61,104 bases of DNA from JBAXGW01 sp037139195 (GTDB lineage Bacteria > Bacteroidota > Bacteroidia > Bacteroidales > JAHJDW01): contig JBAXGW010000022.1 of assembly GCA_037139195.1 (NCBI GenBank), positions 1 through 61,104 on the forward strand. Reading direction: 5' to 3'. The stretch's first letter is position 1; the number at the start of each line of letters is the position of its first letter. Made by a program: the position numbers and the translations under genes. The notes under the pieces are model-generated. The model did no database searches. It was not told the DNA's origin and was given only the letters and a program-made list of their open reading frames with translations. Below, in pieces: positions 27,276 through 35,573 of the stretch.

Positions 27276-27409
27276 GCTTGCTATAGCAAGCACTTTATTA
27301 ACACAGTGTTACAGAGTTGAATCACAGTATTACACAGAGAAAAAAAACAGTGTAACTCTGTGACAAAACACCGTGATACACAGTGCAAGAAAAAGTTGCC
27401 TTAGGCAAC
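27276..27409. repeat. Cluster of palindromes and CACAGAG-type repeats
   Basis: Between aroA and rplS: a 16-base perfect palindrome GCTTGCTATAGCAAGC (27276-27291); two direct CACAGTxTTACAxAGAG units (27303-27339); CACAGAG/CTCTGTG (27333-27362) in inverted orientation; and GTTGCC-TTA-GGCAAC (27395-27409). No ORF. Resembles dispersed non-coding repeats. Confidence 0.7.
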
Positions 27410-27424
27410 AGCAGTTGAAACAAT

Positions 27425-27453
27425 AAAAAAAGCCGAGAATTTCTCGGCTTTTT
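27425..27453 (-). terminator. Bidirectional terminator between aroA and rplS
   Basis: AGCCGAG-AATTT-CTCGGCT (27431-27449), with six As before and five Ts after, so it can act for rplS (minus) and for aroA (plus). 19 bases beyond the rplS stop. Confidence 0.88.
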
Positions 27454-27471
27454 GGTTGAGTATATAGGTAA

Positions 27472-27819
27472 TTACATTCTTTTTTCTTTGATTCTAGCTT
27501 TTTTACCTTTAAGTTCTCTTAGGTAGAAAATTTTAGCTCTTCTAACAACACCATGTTTGTTTACTTCAATACTTTCGATAAAAGGAGAAGCAATAGGTAT
27601 TATTCTTTCAACGCCAACACTACCCGACATTTTTCTAACTGTAAAAGTAGCAGTATTGCCAATTCCACGTCTTTGTAAAACTACTCCAGTGTATTGTTGG
27701 ATACGTTCTTTATTTCCTTCTTTAATTTTATACGAAACAGTTATAGTATCCCCTGCTTTGAATGCTGGAAATTCTTTAATTGGATTAATGTCTTTTGTTA
27801 ATGCTGTTATCAGTTCCAT
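27472..27819 (-). CDS. rplS: 50S ribosomal protein L19
   Basis: 115 aa, normal length. IKEFPAFKAGDTITVSYKIK, RIQQYTGVVLQRRGIG, TFTVRKMSGSVGVERIIP and KHGVVRRAKIFYLRELKGKKARIKE are diagnostic. It lies at the interface of the two ribosomal subunits. It stands downstream of trmD, the common bacterial order, but has its own promoter and a terminator. Confidence 0.98.
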   Translation of the reverse strand: MELITALTKDINPIKEFPAFKAGDTITVSYKIKEGNKERIQQYTGVVLQRRGIGNTATFTVRKMSGSVGVERIIPIASPFIESIEVNKHGVVRRAKIFYLRELKGKKARIKEKRM

Positions 27820-27863
27820 CGCTATGCTTTTTATTAAAGTATATTTATCCCTAAAAAGGACTG

Positions 27864-27895
27864 CAAATTTATGTAATTATTTTGATAATACGCAA
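27864..27895 (-). promoter_or_regulatory. rplS promoter (TTG-N21-TAAATTTG)
   Basis: Minus strand: TTG 27895-27893, 21 bases, TAAATTTG 27871-27864; leader of about 40 bases. Confidence 0.68.
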
Positions 27896-27940
27896 CAAAT
27901 AGTAAAAAAAAACAAAAAATATTTTCATCATCGCAATTGA

Positions 27941-28609
27941 CTATAAATCAGGTCTTCTCTGCTTTGTTCTTTCTATCGATTTGTCATATCTCCACTCTGT
28001 TATCATTTTATCGTTGCCAGAAAGCAATATTTCGGGTACTTTCCAGCCTTTATAATCTGCCGGACGAGTGTATGCTGGTGGTGATACCAAACCATCTTGA
28101 AACGAATCGGATAGGGCAGAGGTTTCGTCATTTAAAACACCTGGAATTATTCGCACAATGCTATCTGTTATTACAGCTGCTGCTAATTCTCCGCCGCTAA
28201 GTACATAATCACCAATTGATATTTCTTTAGTGATTAGATGCTCTCTAATTCGTTCGTCAATTCCTTTGTAATGTCCACAAAGGATAATTATATTTTTAAG
28301 TAATGACAATTGATTGCTTACGCTTTGAGTCAGTTGAATGCCATCGGGGGCAGTGTAAATAACCTCGTCATACGTGCGCTGACTTTTAAGCTCCGATATT
28401 ATTCTGTCTATAGGTTCAATCATCATAACCATTCCTGCACCACCGCCATAGCAGTAATCGTCTACTTGGCGATGTTTCAATGTAGTGTAATCTCTAAGTT
28501 GGTGAAGGTAAATTTCTGCTAATCCTTTTTCCTTGGCTCTTTTAATAATCGAATGATTAAAAGGTCCTTCGAACATTTCAGGAAAAACAGAAATAATATC
28601 AATTCTCAT
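27941..28609 (-). CDS. trmD: tRNA (guanine-N1-)-methyltransferase
   Basis: 222 aa. RIDIISVFPEMFEGPFNHSI, DYCYGGGAGMVMMIEP, LCGHYKGIDERI and IGDYVLSGGELAA form the knotted SPOUT fold that binds SAM. It methylates G37 of tRNAs that have G36G37, preventing frameshifts. rplS lies 121 bases downstream. Confidence 0.97.
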   Translation of the reverse strand: MRIDIISVFPEMFEGPFNHSIIKRAKEKGLAEIYLHQLRDYTTLKHRQVDDYCYGGGAGMVMMIEPIDRIISELKSQRTYDEVIYTAPDGIQLTQSVSNQLSLLKNIIILCGHYKGIDERIREHLITKEISIGDYVLSGGELAAAVITDSIVRIIPGVLNDETSALSDSFQDGLVSPPAYTRPADYKGWKVPEILLSGNDKMITEWRYDKSIERTKQRRPDL

Positions 28610-28625
28610 TGCTTGGTATTTTTTG

Positions 28626-28633
28626 CAAAGGTA
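28626..28633 (-). promoter_or_regulatory. trmD -7 box (TACCTTTG)
   Basis: Minus-strand TAnnTTTG match 16 bases before the trmD ATG; no -33 TTG at the right distance. Confidence 0.55.
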
Positions 28634-28691
28634 ATTATTTTAGATTAAAATTGAATGCTGATGAAACGGATTTTAAAGATGTTGACAAATG

Positions 28692-28724
28692 AGCCCTTCA
28701 AGTTTTTTTTAATCTAGAAGGGCT
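28692..28724 (-). terminator. Hairpin after the sigma-operon cargo gene
   Basis: AGCCCTTC (28692-28699) and GAAGGGCT (28717-28724), 8-bp stem, 17-base loop, starting 4 bases after the stop. There is no T-tract beyond it on the minus strand, so strength is uncertain. Confidence 0.5.
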
Positions 28725-28728
28725 TGAA

Positions 28729-31089
28729 TTATCTCACAATAACCAGCCTACAAGTTTTTTGCAATGAAAAATCTTTAGAAATTATCTTTACAAAATAAGT
28801 TCCCGCTTGCAATTTATCGATATTAATAATATGTTTGTTTTCGCCAGATGGAACAAATATCTGACTATTCATGAGTTCTTGCATTGCAATATTATAAATT
28901 TTAATATCGAATCCCATGCAAGTGCCCAAATTGAAAGGAATGCTAATTTGATTTGCTGCTGGGTTAGGATAAATGAATCCAATAGCATTTGCTTTTTCAG
29001 CATTGTTGTCGTTTATTGCTGAAATGGTTTTATCCTGAACTTCTAGTATTATGTTGCTCGCATTTGGATTATTTTCGTCTAATGTCAGTGTAATAGGCAT
29101 TGATATTTTTCCAGTATAATCGGCAAAAAGCTGGTAGTTATCGTAGGCAATATTATTAAAACTAAAATTCCCATTGATGTCAGGTTTAATATATGTGCGA
29201 GTTTGGGAGCTACTGCCAATTAGAAAAATATTAATTTTCTTCATATCAAAGGTCTCTTTTGCTACTTGCACCACTTTCCCCGAAATATTGCCATTACCAC
29301 TTGATAATGTTAACTCTTGTAAGTGAATATCTGCATCCCATTTGTTTTGTGTTAATGAGATTGAACTTGCCGAATTCCACGCTAATGAACTAAAGTAATA
29401 TGTAGGAAGATATTGTCCAAAGAGCGAAGAGTTGTTATTAAGTTCGGCTTTAACTACATATTCGCCAGCAAGTATATGTGGAAAGTAGAAGTAGCCAAGT
29501 GTGTCAATAAATGTGGAGTCGAGTTCACTTATTTCATCAAATAGTTTCTTATATATATATGCTTTGCCCAAATCAATAGGATATATTTGTCCAAATACTT
29601 GTCCGCCAAGTGTGTAAAGTGGCACAGAATTATTAATATTAACAGATTGATTTGTAGTGTCAGAACATCCTTCGGCATTTGTAACAATTAATACAACATT
29701 GTATGAACCAGTATCTGTATATTGATGAAAAGGTGTGCTGTCGTTTGAACTTGATCCATCGCCAAAGTCCCAATGAAAAGAATTGTTATATGTCGAATTT
29801 ACTGCCTGAAAATGATATACATTTGGACTGTTGATAGTTGAGTCAAGATAATAGGTGAATTGTGCATTTGGCTGTGGGCTGGTTGGAATGTATAAAGTTG
29901 CATTAATTAAACAGCCGTTGCAATCAGTAACAGTTAAATTTATATTTGTTGAATCGGGAAGTGCGTAAAAAGTGGTGTTTTGGGTAGTTGTACCATTTGA
30001 CCAAGAGTAAGCAGCAGTGCAACCTGATGAGGACGTTGTAACTTGGATGGCATTGTTTACACATGCAGTTGAGATAGTTGGTATTATTTGAACGCTAATA
30101 GGTTGATTTACATTTACTATTACATCATCAGAAGCAGTACAGCCATTGGTTATAGATGTTGCATTTATAATGTAAGTTGTAGTTGTAGTAGGGCAGGCAG
30201 TTGGTGATGCTGAATTAGGATTACTCAATGTGCCTGCATTATTCCATGAATAATAATAAATACCGCTACAAGATATTGTTGTACATGAGCCATTGCAAAT
30301 GGTAACATCATTGCTAGCAACTAATGCCGGTGGTTCAAGAATTGTTAAAACCATTGAATCAACAGTTTCGATGCCATTGTATTTAGATTGTAAAAAATAC
30401 ATAGTTGTTGTATCTGGAGAAACATTTATTGATTGGCTTGTTGAATCATAGTTAGCTAAATTAGGGTCGTTTGGAACAGAATACCATGTGTTGTTTGAGC
30501 CCAATAGCGCTCCTGAGTTTATTATAATGCTATCGCCTTTGCAAATTTGTTTGTTTTGACCTAAATCAATAGTGGTAGCTGCGTTTGGTAGCATTAAACG
30601 TATTGAGAAATCACAAACCGAGCCAGAGTTGCCATCTATCATTAGGTATATTGTTTCGCCAATTGTTAGGTTTGTCAAAGAGTCGGTTATGCTGCTAGTT
30701 GCTACGCTATTAGAATATGCAATATTAGATAGAAGAGTAAGTCCAGAAGTGTCGTATCGGTAAAAAGCAAATTGAGCGGAGGTGCCTGATGAGCAGTTTA
30801 AAATGGTTCCCCAAAAGTTAATCGTATTACTTTGAGCTACAAATTTAAACCAAGAATTATTTTCAATCGATCCACCGAAAAGAGAGCAACTGCCACATAA
30901 ATTTGAAGGCATGTCTACGGTATAATAAGATGAAGTTGTAGTGCAATAATCTTGATTATAACCTATATTTTGTGCAACTGAAAAACTGTCGGCTGATACT
31001 ACGCCTAGTACACAAACGGGTTGTGCATTTATATTGCTTGATATAAGCAAGAACAGCGAAAAAGAAATCAATTTTAAAATGCTTTTCAT
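28729..31089 (-). CDS. PKD-domain T9SS cargo protein
   Basis: 786 aa. Signal peptide to about residue 22 (SSNINAQP). Residues about 28-170 are a PPC-like module with SIENNSWFKFVA and YLMIDGNSGSVCDF. Ig-like segments with PTTTTTYIINAT and cysteine pairs follow, then a PKD domain at about 410-475 (WDFGDGSSSNDSTPFHQYTD), a carbohydrate-binding-like region, and a T9SS type A sorting domain in the last 80 residues (YPNPAANQISIPF, GTYFVKIISKDFSLQ). Predicted surface-anchored. Third gene of the sigma operon, 12 bases after the trans-envelope protein, so its production is probably tied to that sigma factor. Confidence 0.87.
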   Translation of the reverse strand: MKSILKLISFSLFLLISSNINAQPVCVLGVVSADSFSVAQNIGYNQDYCTTTSSYYTVDMPSNLCGSCSLFGGSIENNSWFKFVAQSNTINFWGTILNCSSGTSAQFAFYRYDTSGLTLLSNIAYSNSVATSSITDSLTNLTIGETIYLMIDGNSGSVCDFSIRLMLPNAATTIDLGQNKQICKGDSIIINSGALLGSNNTWYSVPNDPNLANYDSTSQSINVSPDTTTMYFLQSKYNGIETVDSMVLTILEPPALVASNDVTICNGSCTTISCSGIYYYSWNNAGTLSNPNSASPTACPTTTTTYIINATSITNGCTASDDVIVNVNQPISVQIIPTISTACVNNAIQVTTSSSGCTAAYSWSNGTTTQNTTFYALPDSTNINLTVTDCNGCLINATLYIPTSPQPNAQFTYYLDSTINSPNVYHFQAVNSTYNNSFHWDFGDGSSSNDSTPFHQYTDTGSYNVVLIVTNAEGCSDTTNQSVNINNSVPLYTLGGQVFGQIYPIDLGKAYIYKKLFDEISELDSTFIDTLGYFYFPHILAGEYVVKAELNNNSSLFGQYLPTYYFSSLAWNSASSISLTQNKWDADIHLQELTLSSGNGNISGKVVQVAKETFDMKKINIFLIGSSSQTRTYIKPDINGNFSFNNIAYDNYQLFADYTGKISMPITLTLDENNPNASNIILEVQDKTISAINDNNAEKANAIGFIYPNPAANQISIPFNLGTCMGFDIKIYNIAMQELMNSQIFVPSGENKHIINIDKLQAGTYFVKIISKDFSLQKTCRLVIVR

Positions 31090-31101
31090 GTATTTAGTAT
31101 T

Positions 31102-32964
31102 TTATAGATCAAACTGAATTCCAGCTTTTAATCTTAAGCTAGTTGATTTTGAAGATTGATTGGTGTATATATTACTGATTGATTGAATGTACTGTGGTTC
31201 AACAGCAATTAAAATGAAATCGTTCAAGCGATACCCGATTTTAATTCCTCCAAATGCTTGTAAGTAGCTGTTGTTTAGATTGAACAATTGTTTTTCGCTA
31301 TCAGAAATTGAAGCCGCTGATTTTATATTTTGATGCATTAGCTTATTGTAAATCAAACCACCTAGTGGTGTTATCGCAATTTTTTTGTAATTAAATTGAT
31401 AACCAATGCTTAATGGTATTTTTATATAAGTCATGTTTCTGTTTGACAAAATATTCTTAGTGTGCTGTATCGAGTCGTAAACATTTTCGGTATGAGAAAT
31501 GAAAGTAGGAGAACCATTAACAAATGTTATTGAATCAACATTTTGATAGCTTCCAACTAAATCTTCTGAATAATAATTAGAGTTTACGGTATATTTGTCT
31601 TTGTTTAAGTGAACTTCTGCACTCGCCGATACCTCTATTCTTTTTATTGAAAATATATAACCAATACCAATGCTGTGTTCAAGGTAGTTGGTTTTACTAA
31701 TATTTGTTGAACTTGGGGCATAGTACAATTGCACCATCTGAATTCCTTTTGGTATTGATGTTGGAACTGGCGATGAGCTATAATAGTCTTCTTCTACAGT
31801 TGTAGTGTCGGTTTTAGTTGCATTGTTATTTGATTTTTCGGAGCTTTCTAATGGTTTAATATCGTTGTTGCTTGATATAATAGGTTCTTCAGTTTTGCTT
31901 TCCGATATTGAATTATTGATATTTGAAACATTTGTATTTGATTCAATAATTTTATTTTCGGCTTTAGTAACTGTATTCCCATTCTTTTCAGTGATGCTTG
32001 TTTTAATTGGTTCTGAAGAACTTGTTGTATTATTTGAAACTATGTCCTTGTTATAGTTTGAAGACTCAATAGCATTCTTGCTTGAAGGCTTAATGGTATT
32101 ATTGCTTGAAGTCTCAGCTGTATTGTTGTTTGTATTCTGATTGTCTGATTTTTGATTATAATTTGTATTTTCTGGTTTTGTGTTTTCGGCAAGTATTATA
32201 TTTGTTGCTTGAACTGTATTTTTGTTCTTATTGTGTTTGGTTTTCAACGCTTTTTTACTTGAAAATTGAGTTGTAGCAGTAGTTTCGGCTTTAACTGCGT
32301 TTGAAGCTTTAGCAATTTCTTGTATAGCTTTTTCTTCAGAAGTATGGATTTTAATTGCCTTAGTATTATTTTTATTAATTGCTTGAATATTAAATTTTTC
32401 TGATTTTATTTCTTTGTTTTTAGAAACAATGTTTTTATCTGTTTTAGTATTATTCGAAGTGTTTAAAGTGCTTGTTTGTTTGTTTTTATAGGCTTCTTTT
32501 GATGTTGAAGCATTATTTTGCAAGCTTGAATTAAAAGTTTCTACTTTGTTAGGTTTGTTTTCTGATGTTTTGTTGCTATTAACGCCAGAATTTGTTTTTT
32601 CGGAATATATATTAGTTTTATCAATATTAGTTTTATTAGATTCTATCTTATTAGGAATGTTGGAATTGTTATCTGATTTAATTTCAGAAGTTTGGTTGTT
32701 AATAGTAGTATTTTTAACAATTACTATTTTCTCATTATTTGAAGTTAGCAGTTTGTATCCAAAAAATGATAATAAAGAAATAGCAGAAGCAAAGATAAAG
32801 TACATAGGAATATTGTTCCATTTTTTGAAAAATGAAGTATCTGGAGCTTTACTAGGGATTTCCTTTTTAATTTTATCCCACAAAAAATCCGAGGGCTCAA
32901 CTTTAAAGTCGTCGAAGGCCTCATCGAAGATTTCATCTATATTGTGTTCATGCAGTTCTTTCAT
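31102..32964 (-). CDS. Predicted trans-envelope protein: cytosolic anti-sigma-like tail, TM helix, long linker, outer-membrane barrel
   Basis: 620 aa. Residues 1-50 are acidic and soluble (DEIFDEAFDDFKVEPSDFLW, DKIKKEI), like the cytosolic tails of Bacteroidota anti-sigma factors. One hydrophobic helix lies at about 53-72 (PMYFIFASAISLLSFFGYKLL). About 330 residues of Asn/Ser/Thr/Lys/Glu-rich low-complexity linker follow, without secondary structure. From about 415 to 620 regular amphipathic strands (HSIGIGYIFSIKRIEVSASA, TYIKIPLSIGYQFNY, GGIKIGYRL, SLRLKAGIQFDL) look like an eight-stranded outer-membrane barrel. It has no signal peptide besides the TM helix. The start overlaps the ECF sigma gene by 17 bases. 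Inference: an anti-sigma protein that senses or is anchored at the outer membrane. Confidence 0.75.
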   Translation of the reverse strand: MKELHEHNIDEIFDEAFDDFKVEPSDFLWDKIKKEIPSKAPDTSFFKKWNNIPMYFIFASAISLLSFFGYKLLTSNNEKIVIVKNTTINNQTSEIKSDNNSNIPNKIESNKTNIDKTNIYSEKTNSGVNSNKTSENKPNKVETFNSSLQNNASTSKEAYKNKQTSTLNTSNNTKTDKNIVSKNKEIKSEKFNIQAINKNNTKAIKIHTSEEKAIQEIAKASNAVKAETTATTQFSSKKALKTKHNKNKNTVQATNIILAENTKPENTNYNQKSDNQNTNNNTAETSSNNTIKPSSKNAIESSNYNKDIVSNNTTSSSEPIKTSITEKNGNTVTKAENKIIESNTNVSNINNSISESKTEEPIISSNNDIKPLESSEKSNNNATKTDTTTVEEDYYSSSPVPTSIPKGIQMVQLYYAPSSTNISKTNYLEHSIGIGYIFSIKRIEVSASAEVHLNKDKYTVNSNYYSEDLVGSYQNVDSITFVNGSPTFISHTENVYDSIQHTKNILSNRNMTYIKIPLSIGYQFNYKKIAITPLGGLIYNKLMHQNIKSAASISDSEKQLFNLNNSYLQAFGGIKIGYRLNDFILIAVEPQYIQSISNIYTNQSSKSTSLRLKAGIQFDL

Positions 32965-33502
32965 AACTGACAGCCATTAGTTTTTTAATTTTTTCTTGTA
33001 AATAAACCCTTGCTCTAGAAAGTTGCGACTTGGAGGTGCTCTCAGAGATGCCCATCAATTCGCCAATTTCTTTATGTGAATAGCCTTCAATTGCAAACAT
33101 ATTAAAAACCATTTTATATCCTTCGGGCATGGTTTGAATAAGTTTTAGTAATTCTTTAGTATTAATACTTTCCAGAATTTCTGATTTGCTAACTTCTTCA
33201 CAGCAAGCACTATCGTACTCAATAGATTGAATGTATTTAATGTTTGCTTTGTAATGAGTAAGCGCCGAGTTTACCATTATTCTGCGTACCCAGCCTTCTA
33301 GCGAGCCATTAAATTGAAATTTATCTAAATTGTTGAATATTTTAATGAATCCTTCTTGCAGAATATCTTCTGCTTCCATTCTACTATTAGCATAACGCAT
33401 GCAAACTCCTAGCATTTTCGATGCAAATCGTCTGTATAGCAATTCCTGTGCGTTGGAATGACCATCAATGCATTGTTTAATTAATAGTTTTTCGTCGTCC
33501 AT
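32948..33502 (-). CDS. ECF sigma factor (RpoE-like)
   Basis: 184 aa. Region 2 at about 25-90 (RFASKMLGVCMRYANSRMEA, EDILQEGFIKIFNNLDKF, WVRRIMVNSALTHYK); region 4 at about 120-180 (MPEGYKMVFNMFAIEGYSHK, EIGELMGISESTSKSQLSRA). It lacks regions 1 and 3, as ECF sigmas do, and directs RNA polymerase to alternative promoters. It overlaps the trans-envelope gene by 17 bases, the usual sigma/anti-sigma coupling. A GCAACC-N17-GTCTT element upstream differs from the housekeeping consensus and may be its own target. Confidence 0.94.
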   Translation of the reverse strand: MDDEKLLIKQCIDGHSNAQELLYRRFASKMLGVCMRYANSRMEAEDILQEGFIKIFNNLDKFQFNGSLEGWVRRIMVNSALTHYKANIKYIQSIEYDSACCEEVSKSEILESINTKELLKLIQTMPEGYKMVFNMFAIEGYSHKEIGELMGISESTSKSQLSRARVYLQEKIKKLMAVSYERTA

Positions 33503-33522
33503 TAAAATGTGCTTCTAAATAC

Positions 33523-33550
33523 AAGACTTATGTTTTTTGCAATAGGTTGC
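33523..33550 (-). promoter_or_regulatory. Candidate ECF-type promoter of the sigma operon
   Basis: Minus strand: GCAACC (33550-33545), 17 bases, GTCTT (33527-33523), about 20 bases before the sigma start. There is no TAnnTTTG box in this spacer. The pattern fits ECF -35/-10 spacing and suggests autoregulation; inference only. Confidence 0.45.
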
Positions 33551-33723
33551 ATGGTGTAAAAATAATATTTTTTTTCGAATATGTTGATTAAATATTCTAT
33601 AATAAAACTGATAAACTAAGCTTTTTTAACTTAAAACCAGTACTTTTATAACGAAAAAATATTTATTTTAAATTGAGTATTCCTTAAAAAAAAACAAATA
33701 CTACTTTCATAACTCTTCAATAT

Positions 33724-33921
33724 ATGGAAAACAATAAAAATGAAGAAGATTTTTCAATAACAGAAAAATTTTTAATGATATTTTTTTGGTTTAGGGCTGT
33801 TTTAATTGGCGATTGGAATCTCAGAAAAGATGGTTATACTCTAAAACATCGCAATCGTTTAATTTGCATTGCAATCGGAATATTATTTTATTCAATAATA
33901 GTGTTATATGCAAATGTTTAA
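33724..33921 (+). CDS. Small membrane protein, unknown
   Basis: 65 aa: charged N-terminus (MENNKNEEDFSITEKF), a hydrophobic patch LMIFFWFRAVLIGDW, a basic loop (RKDGYTLKHRNR) and a C-terminal TM helix LICIAIGILFYSIIVLYANV. The sequence TACTTTCA 17 bases upstream is one change from a -7 box. No family recognised. The composition is plausible for a real gene but support is limited. Confidence 0.5.
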   Translation: MENNKNEEDFSITEKFLMIFFWFRAVLIGDWNLRKDGYTLKHRNRLICIAIGILFYSIIVLYANV

Positions 33922-34096
33922 TTGTTATTTATTAGCCTGATATTCAACGTTCTGCTAAAGCTATAAAAGTTGTTCATATTCATATTTTGAAAAAAATGCG
34001 AAAATAGTGTATTGCAATGCTCTAATTTATAAAATCGTAGGATTAACTATAGAAGTGTTCACCCTATTGGTTAAATGGCGTTATGCGATAGAATAA

Positions 34097-34408
34097 TTAT
34101 TTGAAATCCTGCGTATCCATGGCAGTATGAAAAATTTGCAAGATAAAAATATCTCTGTTTTTAATTTCATATACTATCCAGTAGGTTTTGTAAACCAGAG
34201 CGTTACGAATAAATTGGTTTTCATATTCAAGTTTATCGCAAATAGGATGTTTATAAGGATTTTCAAGAATGCTTTCCACCATATCAATGATAGACTTCTT
34301 TACTTTATTCGCTCTTCGCTTGCTGTAATTTTCAATATGCCAATAATAAATATCTCTAAGCCTAAAAGAAGCCTTATTCGACCATGTAATAGAATACGCT
34401 TCTACCAT
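34097..34408 (-). CDS. ParE/RelE-type toxin
   Basis: 103 aa. SITWSNKASFRLRDIYYWHI, ENYSKRRANKVKKSIIDMVE, ENPYKHPICDKLEYENQFIR and YWIVYEIKNRDIFILQIFHT are the ParE/RelE pattern (plasmid stabilisation family). In the family such toxins target gyrase or ribosome-bound mRNA. Starts 7 bases inside the end of the antitoxin gene, so coupled. The sequence is not closely similar to the toxin at 16005-16334. Confidence 0.9.
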   Translation of the reverse strand: MVEAYSITWSNKASFRLRDIYYWHIENYSKRRANKVKKSIIDMVESILENPYKHPICDKLEYENQFIRNALVYKTYWIVYEIKNRDIFILQIFHTAMDTQDFK

Positions 34409-34635
34409 TTTTCGGAACTTAATTTTAATTCTTCATGAGAAATAACATTTCCTGCAATAATATCAGCCTTAGCATCATCTATCTGCTTCCTAAAATCCTT
34501 AATATTAGAGGCTATGGCAGGGTTTTTTGTTTTGTCATCAGCAATAATCGACACTTGAATGCTTGTTAGTTTTTTAAGAAAATCGCTCAATTTAATTGAT
34601 TCCGAGGGATTGTCAATTTTAATAGTGTAAATCAT
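34402..34635 (-). CDS. Antitoxin of the ParE/RelE-type pair
   Basis: 77 aa: MIYTIKIDNPSESIKLSDFL, KKLTSIQVSIIADDKTKN, then a helical tail (IKDFRKQIDDAKADIIAGNV, ISHEELKLSSEKW). First gene of the operon, overlapping the toxin by 7 bases. Little resemblance to the antitoxin at 16324-16530 beyond size and the N-terminal beta start. Confidence 0.78.
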   Translation of the reverse strand: MIYTIKIDNPSESIKLSDFLKKLTSIQVSIIADDKTKNPAIASNIKDFRKQIDDAKADIIAGNVISHEELKLSSEKW

Positions 34636-34660
34636 GTTTTTGCTTTTTATATTACCACTG

Positions 34661-34692
34661 CAAATTTAGCATAAACAACATCTTAAAACAAA
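34661..34692 (-). promoter_or_regulatory. Second TA operon promoter (TTTG-N20-TAAATTTG)
   Basis: Minus strand: TTTG 34692-34689, 20 bases, TAAATTTG 34668-34661. The 23 bases CACTGCAAATTTAGCATAAA plus CAA differ in only one position from those before the TA operon at 16324-16530. Confidence 0.78.
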
Positions 34693-34774
34693 TTATTTTT
34701 GTTACTTGCAACAACTGCAAATTATTACAATTACAAAAAAAACATAAAAACGGTGCTTTTTAATTTAAAAAATG

Positions 34775-34782
34775 TACTTTTG
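34775..34782 (+). promoter_or_regulatory. -7 box (TACTTTTG) for the gene at 34847
   Basis: Perfect TAnnTTTG match; the leader of about 60 bases includes the repeat end at 34804-34822. Confidence 0.5.
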
Positions 34783-34803
34783 TGCCGAAAAATAATGTTA
34801 TAA

Positions 34804-34822
34804 GAGTCTGTCCATAAAGTCG
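34804..34822 (+). repeat. Solitary GAGTCTGTCCATAAAGTCG end
   Basis: GAGTCTGTCCATAAAGTCG matches the left end of the element at 43435-43453 with one difference. No right end follows, so it is a remnant or a shared terminal motif. Confidence 0.55.
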
Positions 34823-34846
34823 CTATTAACATATTTAATTGACACA

Positions 34847-35572
34847 ATGAAACGCACACTGATTAATATATTGACAATTATATTTTCTATTACCCTTTCT
34901 GCACAAATTACTGTGCAACGAGATGATTATAAAAAATCAATAAATGGTGTTTATTGTTTACAGAGTTTAAGAACCTTTGAGAATATTTTGTCTATTGAGC
35001 CGCAAATGTTTTTTTACAATAAAAATAATGTTGTCTTTATTAATCCTGATAATAAACCTGTTTTTCTTTTTGATAAAATTAGTGATAAAGGCTATTTCAA
35101 CCCAATAAGTTCACTTACAAAAGCTTCTATCATTGAAATTGACACTGTCTTTTATAATGGCATTTATAAAGACACTTTAAGTAGTAACAAAATAACTTTT
35201 AATGTTTGGTATGCCATAAAGATAAATGGCAAGAAATATTATACTGATTATCAGATTCATGATCGAATTATTTACAAAACTGATTTAAAAATACTAGATC
35301 AAAAATTTATGCTAATTGCTCAGTCATCTGGATATGACTATTCGTATTCAGTAGGTTATCCCAGCAAATTCTTTGTTGTAATACTGAATAAAAATGATGA
35401 AGCAATATACATTAGTAAGATATTTGATTATAAATTTGGTGATGAGTTTTGGAGTGAAGATTATATTTCAATAAAAAACGAAAGTTCTGTATTTGAATTT
35501 ACATTAAAAGGAATTGAAAAAGATTTTTCTGCTATATGGACGGGAAGGGAATTGAAAACATTAAATAAATAA
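34847..35572 (+). CDS. Exported protein, unknown function
   Basis: 241 aa. Signal peptide to about residue 19 (FSITLSAQ). The mature region is beta-rich (NKITFNVWYAIKINGKKYYT, SKFFVVILNKNDEAIYISKI) and ends FSAIWTGRELKTLNK. I recognise no family. The C-terminal 15 residues recur in a scrap at 36333-36384, so the locus once held a paralogue. The next gene begins two bases after the stop, likely an operon. Confidence 0.62.
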   Translation: MKRTLINILTIIFSITLSAQITVQRDDYKKSINGVYCLQSLRTFENILSIEPQMFFYNKNNVVFINPDNKPVFLFDKISDKGYFNPISSLTKASIIEIDTVFYNGIYKDTLSSNKITFNVWYAIKINGKKYYTDYQIHDRIIYKTDLKILDQKFMLIAQSSGYDYSYSVGYPSKFFVVILNKNDEAIYISKIFDYKFGDEFWSEDYISIKNESSVFEFTLKGIEKDFSAIWTGRELKTLNK

Positions 35573-35573
35573 A

